Shown: piece by piece, positions 1 to 7,179 of the stretch
How positions within the stretch are numbered: position 1 is the first letter of the stretch
How the letters are laid out: each line of letters begins with the position of its first letter
Source: DAHUXT01 sp036378295
Lineage (GTDB): Bacteria; Chloroflexota; Ktedonobacteria; Ktedonobacterales; JADMIN01
DNA length: 16,529 nt
Assembly: GCA_036378295.1 (NCBI GenBank)
Contig: DASUWS010000207.1
Location: 1 to 16,529, forward strand
Direction: 5' to 3'
Made by a program: the position numbers and the translations under genes
Notes under the pieces: model-generated
Told to the model about the DNA's origin: nothing
Databases searched by the model: none
What the model saw: the letters and a program-made list of their open reading frames with translations, nothing else

Positions 1-138
1 ACCCCAAGATGACGTCTCCCCAGGATCCCTCGTTGGATCCTGTTAAGACCCCGGGCAGATTACCCGGTCGCGAGGTCGGAGGTGGACGCGCGGCAACGCG
101 TGCAGCTGACCGACGCTCATGGTCGTAGGGCTTGGCTC
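1..138 (+). rRNA. 23S ribosomal RNA, 3' end (5' truncated by window)
   Basis: The first ~138 nt match the conserved 3' end of bacterial 23S rRNA. They run from a CCCCAAGATGA block, through GTTAAGACC, a CCGGG/CCCGG hairpin, GGAGGTGGACGCG with GCGGCAACGCG, and AGCTGACCGAC, to the terminal TAGGGCTTGGC. These are the last helices of domain VI. The 5' portion lies outside the window. The exact 3' end is uncertain by several bases, because the mature end is set by pairing with the 23S 5' end, which is not visible. No 5S rRNA follows within the next 560 nt. Confidence 0.9.
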
Positions 139-303
139 CCTTTCATTCCTGTGCTGGTGCGATTCCTTCTGTGTGACAGGCATCTCGTGATATCTTTGGA
201 TACCAGCAAGAGCGCTTACTCGCCGGCAAATATGAGAAAATCAGACGGATGATGTCATCCATCTTCCACATCCATGCGGTTGCTCGACCCAGTGCGAGCG
301 AAC

Positions 304-372
304 CCGAGTCCTGAGCGAGGATTCGGAAAAGGCGAAGGCCCGGATGGGCGCAATGGTGCGCTCCCCGGGCCT
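304..372. terminator. Two consecutive strong hairpins, possible rRNA operon terminator
   Basis: Stem 1 pairs 304-311 with 319-326 (one G-U pair, 7-nt loop). Stem 2 pairs AGGCCCGG (336-343) with CCGGGCCT (365-372), enclosing GCGCA (348-352) and TGCGC (357-361) around a 4-nt loop. On the plus strand a pyrimidine-rich stretch with T runs follows only ~20 nt later, so this is not a textbook intrinsic terminator. It could also be part of a stable structured RNA. Confidence 0.4.
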
Positions 373-423
373 AGTTGCACTCAACGACATCGTTCCTTTG
401 TTTGTAGCGGTACTTGAGTCCGG

Positions 424-453
424 TGGACTCATTCTTGCATCATGCGTTATGAT
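424..453 (+). promoter_or_regulatory. Putative sigma-70 promoter for the sigma factor gene
   Basis: TGGACT (424-429) and TATGAT (448-453) are separated by 18 bp. This would start transcription near 460 and give a leader of about 245 nt before the chosen start at 704. The -35 matches the consensus at four of six positions. Confidence 0.4.
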
Positions 454-533
454 ATGTCTTTGTGTAACCGAAGTGCGGACGTTTACGTATGAAAGGTGAG
501 TGGAGTATCATCGGCCCCTGTTGAGCCAAGCGG

Positions 534-571
534 CCAGGTTAATCCTCATGCATACAGGGCTATGCGCCTGG
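534..571 (+). promoter_or_regulatory. Nested hairpin in the sigma factor mRNA leader
   Basis: CCAGG (534-538) can pair with CCTGG (567-571), enclosing a second stem GCATA (550-554) with TATGC (561-565). It lies between the predicted promoter and the start codon, so it would be transcribed as 5' leader. No known riboswitch class is recognised. Confidence 0.3.
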
Positions 572-703
572 TCTGATTAGCACACAGAGAGCGACTTCAG
601 GGCACGAGCGTTACTCGTGAAATTGCTCATCTCATGAAAAATCTGTGTTCATCAGGACATGCGCGTTCTCCGCGCAGGTTCATTCTGCTGGATGATACCG
701 CTT

Positions 704-1939
704 ATGCACTCAGTCAATACATCCGATACTATCACACTCGACAAGATAATGGAAGAAGGGCGCAAACGTGGCTATGTACGCCGGGCCGATCTCGAAGCAG
801 CCGTTCGACGCACAACAACGGCTCAGCAGAACGCTGCTCCCGCTGATCAGCGCGACCACGCCACCACAAGCGCAACACCAGGCGAAGAACCTGTAAACCT
901 CGATTCCGCTATTGACCAGCTTCTGGCAGACGACGTCGACATCATCGACGACGACGAAGAAGCCAGTGTTCAGGAGGACGAGGCAATCGAAAGCAGCATT
1001 CATTCAATGGAAACAGATAGCGCACCTCTGGTTGATTTGCCAGACGAATCCGAGGCTGGCGAGGCTCGCCTCCGCCGTGTTCACGAAGTAGCACGGGCGG
1101 TTGAGCGCGGCGAGGCCACGGAGGTAGACGCAATCACCGCTTACCTGCGTGAAATCGGTCGCGTACCTATGCTGAGCCATGCACAAGAAATCGACCTAGC
1201 ACAACGCATCGAAGCGGGCGACAAGGAAGCCGTTCAGCAGTTCGTGCTGGCCAATCTGCGCCTGGTTGTCAGCATTGCCAAGCGCTATGTTGGCCGTGGC
1301 CTTTCACTGCTCGATCTGATTCAGGAAGGCAATATTGGCTTGATGCGGGCCGTGCAGCGCTACGACTGGCGCCGCGGGCACCGCTTCAGCACGCACGCGA
1401 CCTGGTGGATTCGCCAGGCCATCAGCCGTGCCGTCGCCGATAAGGGGCGAGCCATTCGCCTGCCGGTTTACGTCAATACTGCCCTGAATCGTGTCCGCCG
1501 CGAGCGGCAGCGACTGGTGCAGGAGCTTGGACGTGACCCAACCGAGCAGGAGCTGGCCGACGTGCTTGGCATGGAGGTCGAGCGGCTGCACGAGCTTGAG
1601 GCGGCGCCCGGCACCCCCATCTCGCTTGAGCTTCCCGTTGGGGAAGACGAGGAGCAGGAGCTTGGCGACGTGCTGGCCGATGAGACAAGCACCTCACCTG
1701 AGGAGGTCGCCACGACACGCACGATGAAGCAGGAAGTGCAGGACGTGCTCGAGGACGTGCTAACGCCACGCGAGCGTCTGGTCTTGCAGCTCCGCTTCGG
1801 TCTGGGCAACGGCCATACCTTCCCGTTGGAGCAGGTGGGCCGCCAGCTCGGCATCACCCGCGAGCGTGTTCGCCAGATCGAGGCTGGCGCGCTGGCGAAG
1901 CTCCGCCACCCGAAGGTGCTGGAGCGCCTGCGCAGCTAA
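704..1939 (+). CDS. RNA polymerase sigma factor, RpoD/SigA-like sigma-70
   Basis: This is a sigma-70 factor that directs RNA polymerase to -10/-35 promoters. With the ATG at 704 it is 411 aa. A region 1.1-like segment (about 10-40, with DKIMEEGRKRGYV) is followed by an acidic linker (about 75-95, including IIDDDEE). Then come region 1.2 (about 142-174), region 2 (about 180-250, with LDLIQEGNIGLMRAV and the -10 reader WWIRQAISR), region 3 (about 260-320) and region 4 with helix-turn-helix LGITRERVRQIEAGALAKL (about 382-400). The 2.4 segment keeps the tryptophans and glutamine of primary factors but has S for T and an unusual VADKGRAIRLPVYV, so a group 2 factor is possible. An in-frame ATG at 659 has an AGGA only one base away. 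The 704 start also lacks a good ribosome binding site, so the N-terminus is uncertain. A terminator follows at 1967. Confidence 0.9.
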   Translation: MHSVNTSDTITLDKIMEEGRKRGYVRRADLEAAVRRTTTAQQNAAPADQRDHATTSATPGEEPVNLDSAIDQLLADDVDIIDDDEEASVQEDEAIESSIHSMETDSAPLVDLPDESEAGEARLRRVHEVARAVERGEATEVDAITAYLREIGRVPMLSHAQEIDLAQRIEAGDKEAVQQFVLANLRLVVSIAKRYVGRGLSLLDLIQEGNIGLMRAVQRYDWRRGHRFSTHATWWIRQAISRAVADKGRAIRLPVYVNTALNRVRRERQRLVQELGRDPTEQELADVLGMEVERLHELEAAPGTPISLELPVGEDEEQELGDVLADETSTSPEEVATTRTMKQEVQDVLEDVLTPRERLVLQLRFGLGNGHTFPLEQVGRQLGITRERVRQIEAGALAKLRHPKVLERLRS

Positions 1940-1966
1940 ACGCATACTACGATTGTTGAATTATCA

Positions 1967-2000
1967 TGGACCTGATCGGATCTCCGGTCGGGTCCATTTT
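1967..2000 (+). terminator. Intrinsic terminator after the sigma factor gene
   Basis: A 13-bp stem pairs TGGACC plus TGATCGG (1967-1979) with CCGGTCG plus GGTCCA (1984-1996), using two G-U pairs and a 4-nt loop. It is followed at once by TTTTGT. It lies 27 nt after the sigma factor stop codon. It also rules out the long in-frame start at 1966 for the aldolase, since that ATG falls at the base of the stem. Confidence 0.8.
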
Positions 2001-2031
2001 GTCTGGTTATTCCAGTTCCACCACTCTATTC

Positions 2032-2061
2032 TGTACTGTACATACACAGGACATACACAGG
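2032..2061. promoter_or_regulatory. Palindrome plus 11-bp tandem repeat upstream of the aldolase
   Basis: The palindrome TGTACTGTACA (2032-2042) runs directly into two exact tandem copies of ACATACACAGG (2040-2050 and 2051-2061). The period is about one helical turn, and the block ends 30 bp before the aldolase start. The arrangement resembles an operator, but no regulator can be named. Confidence 0.35.
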
Positions 2062-2091
2062 CGTGGGCACGAGACGACGAGGAGGCGCGGT

Positions 2092-2736
2092 ATGCTGCTG
2101 GGCGAGTTACGTGCTGAGGTGGCGCGCTACGCGAAGAAGATGGTGGAGAGTGGCCTTGTTCGGGCGGCGCAGGGCAACTTGAGCGCCCGCGACCCAGAAT
2201 CCGGCCTGATCTGTATCACGCCTAGTGGCATGGACTACGACCTGGTTGCCGCTGACGATATCGTCGTGATGGATGAGCACGGTGTCGTCGTTGAGGGCCA
2301 GCATCGGCCAAGCGTCGAGACGCCGCTCCATACCCTGCTGCTTCGCCGGCGGCACGACATCCGCTGCGTCATGCATACCCACTCGCTCTATGCCACCGCA
2401 TTCGGCGTGGTCTACGAGCCGCTGCCGATGGTGCTGGCGGAATCGGCACTCTGCCTGGGCGGAAGCGTGCCTATTGCCCCCTACCAAATGTCGGGCACAC
2501 CTGAGTTTGCCGCAATGGTGGCGGAGATCATGGGCGACAACAACGCCGTCATCTGGGGTAATCACGGCGCGCTGGTGGTTGGGCCGTCACTCTCAGCCAC
2601 CTTCTCTGCCGCGCACGCCCTCGAAGATGGCGCGAAGGTCTATGCGCTTGCGCGCCAGCTTGGCACGCCTGTTCCTCTGCCACCTGATGAGGTGGCGAGA
2701 TTGCACGCCTTCTGGCGCGAACACTACGTGAAGTAG
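2092..2736 (+). CDS. Class II aldolase/adducin family protein (fuculose-phosphate aldolase-like)
   Basis: This 214-aa protein is of the zinc-dependent class II aldolase/epimerase family (FucA, AraD, MtnB), which cleaves, epimerises or dehydrates phosphorylated sugars in the cytoplasm. Visible motifs are GNLS (28-31), TPSG (43-46, phosphate binding), Glu76 in SVETPLH, the zinc ligands His95 and His97 in HTHS, and His158 in GNHGALVVG. The length is normal for the family. The ATG at 2092 is chosen because AGGAGG sits 6 nt upstream; the longer frame from 1966 begins inside the preceding terminator. The closest family type appears to be L-fuculose-phosphate aldolase, but the substrate cannot be fixed from sequence and no sugar kinase or isomerase lies nearby. 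The gene converges on the next one with only 8 nt between stop codons. Confidence 0.85.
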   Translation: MLLGELRAEVARYAKKMVESGLVRAAQGNLSARDPESGLICITPSGMDYDLVAADDIVVMDEHGVVVEGQHRPSVETPLHTLLLRRRHDIRCVMHTHSLYATAFGVVYEPLPMVLAESALCLGGSVPIAPYQMSGTPEFAAMVAEIMGDNNAVIWGNHGALVVGPSLSATFSAAHALEDGAKVYALARQLGTPVPLPPDEVARLHAFWREHYVK

Positions 2737-2744
2737 CGCATTGT

Positions 2745-3638
2745 CTACGGCGCGCAGACGAATGCCCCGGTCTCTTTAGCGATGCGCACGACGCCGTCCG
2801 CCGCGATACGTTCCTGGACGAGTGTGCGAAAACTCTCGATGAGGCGCGCGCGGAGTGCTTCCCGCTCGTGTTCGGGTGCGGCCACCACAGCGAGCATCGG
2901 ATCGAGCGACCACATGCCGGACACATAGGCGACCAGCGGCTCGGCCTCGGTCACATGCAACTCGTCGGGGTAGCGCTCCAGCCGAACATCGCTGAAGTGG
3001 CGACGCAGCGCCTCCGCGCCGTTCTCCAGCCGGAATGTCATCTCACCCACGATCCGCCCACGCTCCCTTGCCGAGGCGAGCGCCTCCGCCGCGAGGCCAA
3101 GACGCGCTAACGCCTCCGCCACCATCTGCCACAACTCGCGCATATGCCCCTCGCCGTTGGTCGCCGCGAGCAGGGTCCCGCCGGGTCGCAGGACACGCCG
3201 TAGCTCTCCGAGGGCGTGATCCAGTTCGGGCACGTGGTAGAGCATGTAGTTCGCCAGCGCCAGGTCGAAGGAGCTATCGTCGAATGGAAGCGCCTCCACG
3301 TCGCCGATCACACACGTAACGGGCAGACCTTCCGCCTGCGCTCGCGCCTGCGCCTCGCCCAGCGTTCCCTCGGAGAGGTCGAGTCCGATGACCGAGCCGC
3401 CCTGAGCCGCCAGCCGCCGGGCGAGTGGCAGCAGAAACGCGCCCGTCCCGCAGCCAGCGTCCAACGCCTGCTGAACTCCGGAAAGGTCAACCAGACCCAG
3501 TTCCCAGTCGGCGATGGGCGTGAGATTTGTGCTGAAGCGCCGCTGAAGGTCCACACGCGCGCCGAGCTTCGTGGGATCGCTGTAGAGGTTCTCGCGCACC
3601 TGGGCCTTATCGCGCATCATATCGTCAAACGTCCCCAT
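2745..3638 (-). CDS. Class I SAM-dependent methyltransferase
   Basis: This 297-aa protein has a Rossmann methyltransferase domain of the UbiE/type 11 kind. Motif I is LDAGCGTGAF (59-68), the acidic ribose-binding loop is GLDLSE (85-90), the adenine-site motif is GDVEALPFDDSSFDLA (112-127), and motif III is LRPGGTLL (150-157). The ~130-residue C-terminal part probably forms a substrate lid. The ATG at 3638 follows GAGGA with 7 nt spacing. The reading frame continues upstream to 3995, but that part overlaps ruvB antisense and looks non-natural. It follows ruvB on the same strand by 79 nt, a gap holding an exact 10-bp tandem repeat. The methyl acceptor is unknown; similar proteins act on small molecules, quinones or lipids. 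Confidence 0.88.
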   Translation of the reverse strand: MGTFDDMMRDKAQVRENLYSDPTKLGARVDLQRRFSTNLTPIADWELGLVDLSGVQQALDAGCGTGAFLLPLARRLAAQGGSVIGLDLSEGTLGEAQARAQAEGLPVTCVIGDVEALPFDDSSFDLALANYMLYHVPELDHALGELRRVLRPGGTLLAATNGEGHMRELWQMVAEALARLGLAAEALASARERGRIVGEMTFRLENGAEALRRHFSDVRLERYPDELHVTEAEPLVAYVSGMWSLDPMLAVVAAPEHEREALRARLIESFRTLVQERIAADGVVRIAKETGAFVCAP

Positions 3639-3680
3639 ACACGCGTCCTCATCACTCGCTGATACACTGTGATACGCGCG

Positions 3681-3700
3681 GCCTGCCACAGCCTGCCACA
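3681..3700. repeat. Exact tandem repeat, 2 x 10 bp
   Basis: GCCTGCCACA occurs twice without a gap in the 79-nt space between ruvB and the methyltransferase. GATAC also repeats twice just before it on the plus strand (about 3660-3675). Confidence 0.8.
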
Positions 3701-3717
3701 GTCCGAAACTAAGGCTC

Positions 3718-4767
3718 CTACACGGGCGGAATATCCCCCCACAGTCCAGGGGTATCTGGCCCGCCGCGATAGTGGACGCCCAGATGCTCATAGGCGAGGC
3801 GCGTCGCGATGCGTCCACGGGGCGTCCGGGCGAGGAACCCCAGCTGCAAGAGATACGGTTCGTAGACATCCTCGACCGTCTCGACCTCTTCGCTCGTGCT
3901 CGCCGCCAGCGTCTCAATGCCGACCGGGCCGCCGTCGAACTTCTCGATGATCGTCCGTAGCAACGTGCGGTCGCTGGGGTCCAGGCCGCGCTCATCCACC
4001 TCCAGGGCTGCTAGCGCCAGTCGTGCCACATCCTGGGTGATGACGCCATCGGCGCGCACCTGCGCATAATCGCGCACGCGGCGCAACAGCCGGTTGGCAA
4101 TACGAGGAGTCCCTCGGGCACGGCGGGCGATCTCGGCGCAGCCGTCGCTCTCCATCTCGACCCGCAGAATCCGCGCGGATCGCCGTAGAATCTGCTGAAG
4201 GGCCACATCATCGTAGTAGTCGAGCCGGTAGATCGCGCCGAAACGGTCGCGCAATGGCGCGGTGAGCGCGCCCACGCGAGTCGTCGCCGCGACGACAGTG
4301 AACGGCTTGAGGGGTAGCCGGACGTTGCGTGCGGAGGGGCCCTTGCCAATGATCAGGTCGAGCGCGAAATCCTCCATCGCTGAATAGAGGCGCTCCTCGA
4401 CGACACGGCTGAGGCGATGAATCTCGTCAATGAAGAGCACGTCATGCTCTTCGAGTGCCGTCAGAATAGAAGCAAGATCACCCGCGTGCTCAATGGCGGG
4501 GCCAGAGGTCATGCGGATATTGACGCCCATCTCGGCGCTAATGATGAGGGAAAGCGATGTCTTGCCGAGGCCGGGAGGTCCATAGAGTAACACATGGTCG
4601 AGCGCCTCGCCACGCAACTTGGCGGCATCCAGCAGGATTTGTAGATTGCCTTTGACCTTCTCCTGGCCAATGTAGTCGTCCAGCCGATGTGGTCGCAGGC
4701 TATTCTCTTGAAAATCGTCATCGCTCGACATTGGTGAAACCAGCCGATTGCTTATGTCGTCGGTCAT
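3718..4767 (-). CDS. ruvB: Holliday junction branch migration DNA helicase RuvB
   Basis: RuvB is the AAA+ motor of the RuvAB complex, which drives branch migration of Holliday junctions in recombinational repair. The 349-aa protein has the family's usual length and all landmarks: LRPHRLDDYIGQ (24-35), Walker A GPPGLGKT (63-70), Walker B DEIH (114-117), sensor 1 AATTRVGALTAPLRDRFG (160-177), sensor 2 RGTPRIANRLLRR (218-230), and the C-terminal winged helix with GGPVGIETLAASTSEE. The ATG at 4767 has GGAG 8 nt upstream; an internal ATG at residue 13 is also possible. Neither ruvA nor ruvC is adjacent. A TGATATACT extended -10 lies ~70 nt upstream. Confidence 0.97.
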   Translation of the reverse strand: MTDDISNRLVSPMSSDDDFQENSLRPHRLDDYIGQEKVKGNLQILLDAAKLRGEALDHVLLYGPPGLGKTSLSLIISAEMGVNIRMTSGPAIEHAGDLASILTALEEHDVLFIDEIHRLSRVVEERLYSAMEDFALDLIIGKGPSARNVRLPLKPFTVVAATTRVGALTAPLRDRFGAIYRLDYYDDVALQQILRRSARILRVEMESDGCAEIARRARGTPRIANRLLRRVRDYAQVRADGVITQDVARLALAALEVDERGLDPSDRTLLRTIIEKFDGGPVGIETLAASTSEEVETVEDVYEPYLLQLGFLARTPRGRIATRLAYEHLGVHYRGGPDTPGLWGDIPPV

Positions 4768-4836
4768 GCGTCACGCTCCGGCACTCCCGTGCCGCCCACA
4801 TATCGTGAACGGACGTTCTACTGGACTATCCTAGCC

Positions 4837-4845
4837 AGTATATCA
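4837..4845 (-). promoter_or_regulatory. Extended -10 promoter element for ruvB
   Basis: Read on the minus strand the element is TGA followed by TATACT, a TGn extended -10. No good -35 lies at 17-18 bp, which is tolerated for extended -10 promoters. The predicted leader is about 60 nt. Confidence 0.45.
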
Positions 4846-4880
4846 TAGCGCGCCATCGCATGGCTGCGGAAAGCAATGTG

Positions 4881-4920
4881 GCGGGCAGACCGCACGCTCT
4901 CAGGTGCTTCTTCTGCCCGC
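4881..4920 (-). terminator. Inverted repeat downstream of the 139-aa gene, possible terminator
   Basis: GCGGGCAGA (4881-4889) pairs perfectly with TCTGCCCGC (4912-4920), with a weaker GCAC/GTGC inner stem. It lies 27 nt past the stop codon of the preceding minus-strand gene and upstream of the ruvB promoter. The base after the stem is only moderately T-rich (CACATTGCTTT), so termination efficiency is uncertain. Confidence 0.45.
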
Positions 4921-4947
4921 GCATGCCATTTTCGGAGACGCGCCCGG

Positions 4948-5367
4948 CTATTTGCCGTGAGATTTCAGGTAATGACGCGCCGCGAGAGCAGCCAGTGCGC
5001 CCGCGCCTACCACCGCACCACCAATCGCGACATCACGAGCGACCTGTGGGTGGTCTGTGAAGATCGAGTGATGAGCGGCGGCAACCTGCTCTGCCGTGGC
5101 AGCAGAAGGGTCCATAGCCGCGTGCTCTGAATCGGGGGCCGCAGTTGCAGCCTTTGCCTGGAGCGCCGCTGCCGCCTGCTGAAGCTGCTCAGGGGTCATA
5201 TTGGCATAGTGCTGCGCGATGAGCTGCTGCACCAGGGCCGGGTCAGCGTTCTGCTGGAAGGCGGCCAGCGCGGCGGCTGCCTGATCCGCGGGAATCTGGT
5301 CGTGGGTGCCCTCATCGTGATGCTGTGCAAGTTGCTGTACATCGGGATGGTTAGGATCCTGAAACAC
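4948..5367 (-). CDS. Hypothetical helical protein with C-terminal hydrophobic segment
   Basis: No family is recognised. The 139-aa product is rich in Ala, Gln and His. Residues ~27-72 form two helical stretches of similar style, each pairing an AAAL run with an Asp-Pro or Thr-Pro turn (IPADQAAAALAAF, then MTPEQLQQAAAALQ). A single hydrophobic segment, VAIGGAVVGAGALAALAA (113-130), precedes a short basic end, RHYLKSHGK. This may be a glycine-zipper-like helix or one membrane anchor. The start is GTG at 5365-5367, supported by AGGAGG with 6 nt spacing. It has its own promoter-like element upstream and a hairpin downstream, so it is probably transcribed alone or with ruvB. Confidence 0.75.
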   Translation of the reverse strand: MFQDPNHPDVQQLAQHHDEGTHDQIPADQAAAALAAFQQNADPALVQQLIAQHYANMTPEQLQQAAAALQAKAATAAPDSEHAAMDPSAATAEQVAAAHHSIFTDHPQVARDVAIGGAVVGAGALAALAARHYLKSHGK

Positions 5368-5460
5368 AGTTGTCCTCCTGAGCAGTAGGGAATGGACACC
5401 GCGGCCCGGATTGCTCCGTGTGGATGGCCCACGGCGTGAGCATCATTCGACGCCCAGGCC

Positions 5461-5490
5461 AGTGTACCATAGAACAGCCGAGCTTGTGCA
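5461..5490 (-). promoter_or_regulatory. Putative promoter for the 139-aa protein gene
   Basis: On the minus strand TGCACA (5485-5490) and TACACT (5461-5466) are 18 bp apart, and the -10 is preceded by TGG (TGn extended form). The 13-bp core GCCAGTGTACCAT (plus strand, 5458-5470) recurs exactly upstream of moaC at 10514-10526. Confidence 0.45.
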
Positions 5491-5516
5491 GCGTTCTGAG
5501 AGGATCGTGAGGCAGA

Positions 5517-6296
5517 TCACAGCGTCAATTTGTCGCCATCGCTGGGTGCGAGGACCTGGCCGGAGAATGCCTGTGCCGCTTCGGCGCACGCGGCATCGGT
5601 TGTCCATCCGGCAGCCACGCCGAGATGCACCAGCGCGAGTATCTCGACTCCACATGCCGCCGCCTGCTGGCCCGCTTCGAGAGCAGTCATGTGGCGGCTG
5701 GTGCGTGCGAAACTGGCGCCATCGTTCAGATACGTACATTCGGTCACGAGGACGCGCGCGCCCTGGCCCAGTCGCTGAATGGCGGGCGTTGGCTGTGTAT
5801 CGCTGGTATACACGAAGTCGCCCCCAGGCAACGCCAGGCGCACCCCCGCGCAGGGGAGGGTATGGTCCATACGGGCAATCGTGGCTGGCATCCCGCCAAG
5901 CATAAGCTGCTGGCCATCTTCGATAGCGGTATACGTCACCTCGAAGGTCCAGCTCTCAAGCGTCAGCTCATAGTTGAAGGTCTCGACAATTCGGCGGGCG
6001 GTCTCGATAACCTCAGGCAGGCCAAAGATATGCAGTGGCGCATGGCGACCTCCAAGCCGATAGCTCTCGATCAGCGATGGCAGGCTGCCGATATGGTCGA
6101 TATGCGCGTGTGTGATGAAGAGGTCACTCAACTCGTCCTGGGCCAGCCCAGCCCGGCAGAGCGCTCCGTATATGTCGCCTCCGGAATCGATCAGCAATCC
6201 GGGCGTATTGGTCTCGCCGACAACTGCTAGCGCGGTATTGGTGCGGTTAGCGACGGGGAGCGCGGCAGCGGTTCCCAGAAAAATGCCTTGTGCCAT
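5517..6296 (-). CDS. RNase Z-like MBL-fold metallo-hydrolase
   Basis: This 259-aa metallo-beta-lactamase-fold hydrolase is closest in pattern to the RNase Z/arylsulfatase branch. The di-metal motif is THAHIDH (62-68: His63, His65, Asp67, His68). Further ligands are His145 (MDHTLP), Asp166 (TSDTQP), His202 (SRHMTALEAG) and His224 (LVHLGV). The H-x-T-x-x-x-A-G element before the last ligand is typical of RNase Z-like proteins. True RNase Z proteins are longer (about 300 aa) and carry an exosite arm for tRNA, which I do not see, so tRNA 3' processing is not assured. The ATG at 6296 has GAGGAG 12 nt upstream, rather far. The gene follows the membrane-protein gene by 59 nt on the same strand and may be co-transcribed with it. 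Confidence 0.85.
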   Translation of the reverse strand: MAQGIFLGTAAALPVANRTNTALAVVGETNTPGLLIDSGGDIYGALCRAGLAQDELSDLFITHAHIDHIGSLPSLIESYRLGGRHAPLHIFGLPEVIETARRIVETFNYELTLESWTFEVTYTAIEDGQQLMLGGMPATIARMDHTLPCAGVRLALPGGDFVYTSDTQPTPAIQRLGQGARVLVTECTYLNDGASFARTSRHMTALEAGQQAAACGVEILALVHLGVAAGWTTDAACAEAAQAFSGQVLAPSDGDKLTL

Positions 6297-6355
6297 ATGC
6301 AGAGCATACTCCTCACCTCACCAGACGACTCCACTCCCCCGGTGCAGCCGCAAGA

Positions 6356-7090
6356 TCAGCGCCAATCATCGTCTCGCCCAGCGCCTCTGCCTCCCGAACG
6401 TTGTGATGGTCCCGACGGAGACCGCGAAGGCAGCCCTATGCGCTGCGGAGCGGCAGGCTGATGACCGTCATAGCCACCACTTCTGCTTCCCTGTCCACCG
6501 AAATCCCGCTCCTGGTAATTGTCTCCGTGGTTGTCTCCCGAACTGAAGCCCCGCGCTGCATGACGCGGGTTCGCTCCATACTCTGATGGCGCGGCAGGAC
6601 GTGGCCGCGAGACTGACTGGTGTGGCGCATTCCGCCCGGTAGGCTGTGGCTGCGCCCCTGCTCCTGCCCCTGCCCGCATTTCCCTGCGACCCGCGCGCAT
6701 GCCCGCCGCCAGCGCTATACCAACCTGTATGGCGCCCAGACAGAGAATGGCGCCACTAACGCGGAGATAATGCGCGGATACGACTGCTGGCGCTACATTG
6801 CTGCGAACCGCGATAAGGACGACCGCGATCAGGCTGACCGCATAAAGCAACGTCGCAATCACACCTGCCGGGAGCGCCGCTGCCGCGCCACCTTTACGCG
6901 CCGGAGACGACCGCCCCGCGATCAAGCCGCTCACTAACCCACCCAACACAATACTCAAAGCCAGAGCTACAGCGCCCGCGATGATGGCTGTTTGCGTGTC
7001 GAATACGTCCGCGTAGCCAGCGATATTGACGCCGACCAGTGGCAACATCGCCGCGATCCAGCCAGCGACGCCCCCCGCGATCCACCTCAT
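6356..7090 (-). CDS. Predicted four-helix membrane protein with disordered C-terminal tail
   Basis: No family is recognised. From the ATG at 7090 the product is 244 aa. Four hydrophobic helices are visible at about 5-26, 34-58, 74-97 and 109-130, with a small basic loop (SSPARKGG) between the second and third. Residues ~132-244 form a long hydrophilic tail rich in Gly, Arg, Ser, Pro and Gln, ending GRGAGRDDDWR, with a GAGAGAQPQP stretch. The start is chosen because AAGGA lies 7 nt upstream and a strong promoter predicts a transcript start near 7173. That excludes the longest frame (start 7198), which would begin upstream of the transcript. An intermediate ATG at 7168 lacks a ribosome binding site. 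Confidence 0.72.
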   Translation of the reverse strand: MRWIAGGVAGWIAAMLPLVGVNIAGYADVFDTQTAIIAGAVALALSIVLGGLVSGLIAGRSSPARKGGAAAALPAGVIATLLYAVSLIAVVLIAVRSNVAPAVVSAHYLRVSGAILCLGAIQVGIALAAGMRAGRREMRAGAGAGAQPQPTGRNAPHQSVSRPRPAAPSEYGANPRHAARGFSSGDNHGDNYQERDFGGQGSRSGGYDGHQPAAPQRIGLPSRSPSGPSQRSGGRGAGRDDDWR

Positions 7091-7179
7091 GCATATGTCC
7101 TTTGCCAAGAGAGCGCCAACGCCCATAAATACCCGATGCACCAAAGCGCCTATGATGTCGAATGCCATCAATACTGGGC

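Larger units (their letters stand above)
139..703. other. Gene-free spacer between 23S rRNA and the sigma factor gene
   Basis: No convincing coding sequence, 5S rRNA or tRNA is visible on either strand. The stretch is rich in local hairpins: a 14-bp near-palindrome at 246-259, CCGAGTCC/GGATTCGG at 304-326, a strong GC stem at 336-372, GTTG/CAAC at 374-385, AACG/CGTT at 383-394, a nested stem at 534-571 and CACGAG/CTCGTG near 603-619. The first part probably holds the rRNA transcript's trailer and terminator. The part after ~460 is the predicted 5' leader of the sigma factor mRNA. Confidence 0.6.

Noticed and set aside
241..432. 63-codon minus-strand frame in the spacer after 23S rRNA
   Set aside because: It covers the strongest hairpins of the spacer, has no ribosome binding site and no recognisable domain.
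139..480. 5S rRNA or tRNA in the rRNA spacer
   Set aside because: None of the conserved 5S blocks (CCGAAC with GGAAG and TAAG) and no T-loop/acceptor arrangement could be found on either strand by reading.
2745..3995. 416-codon reading of the methyltransferase frame
   Set aside because: The first ~119 codons are antisense to ruvB coding sequence and are not protein-like; the start at 3638 has a good ribosome binding site.
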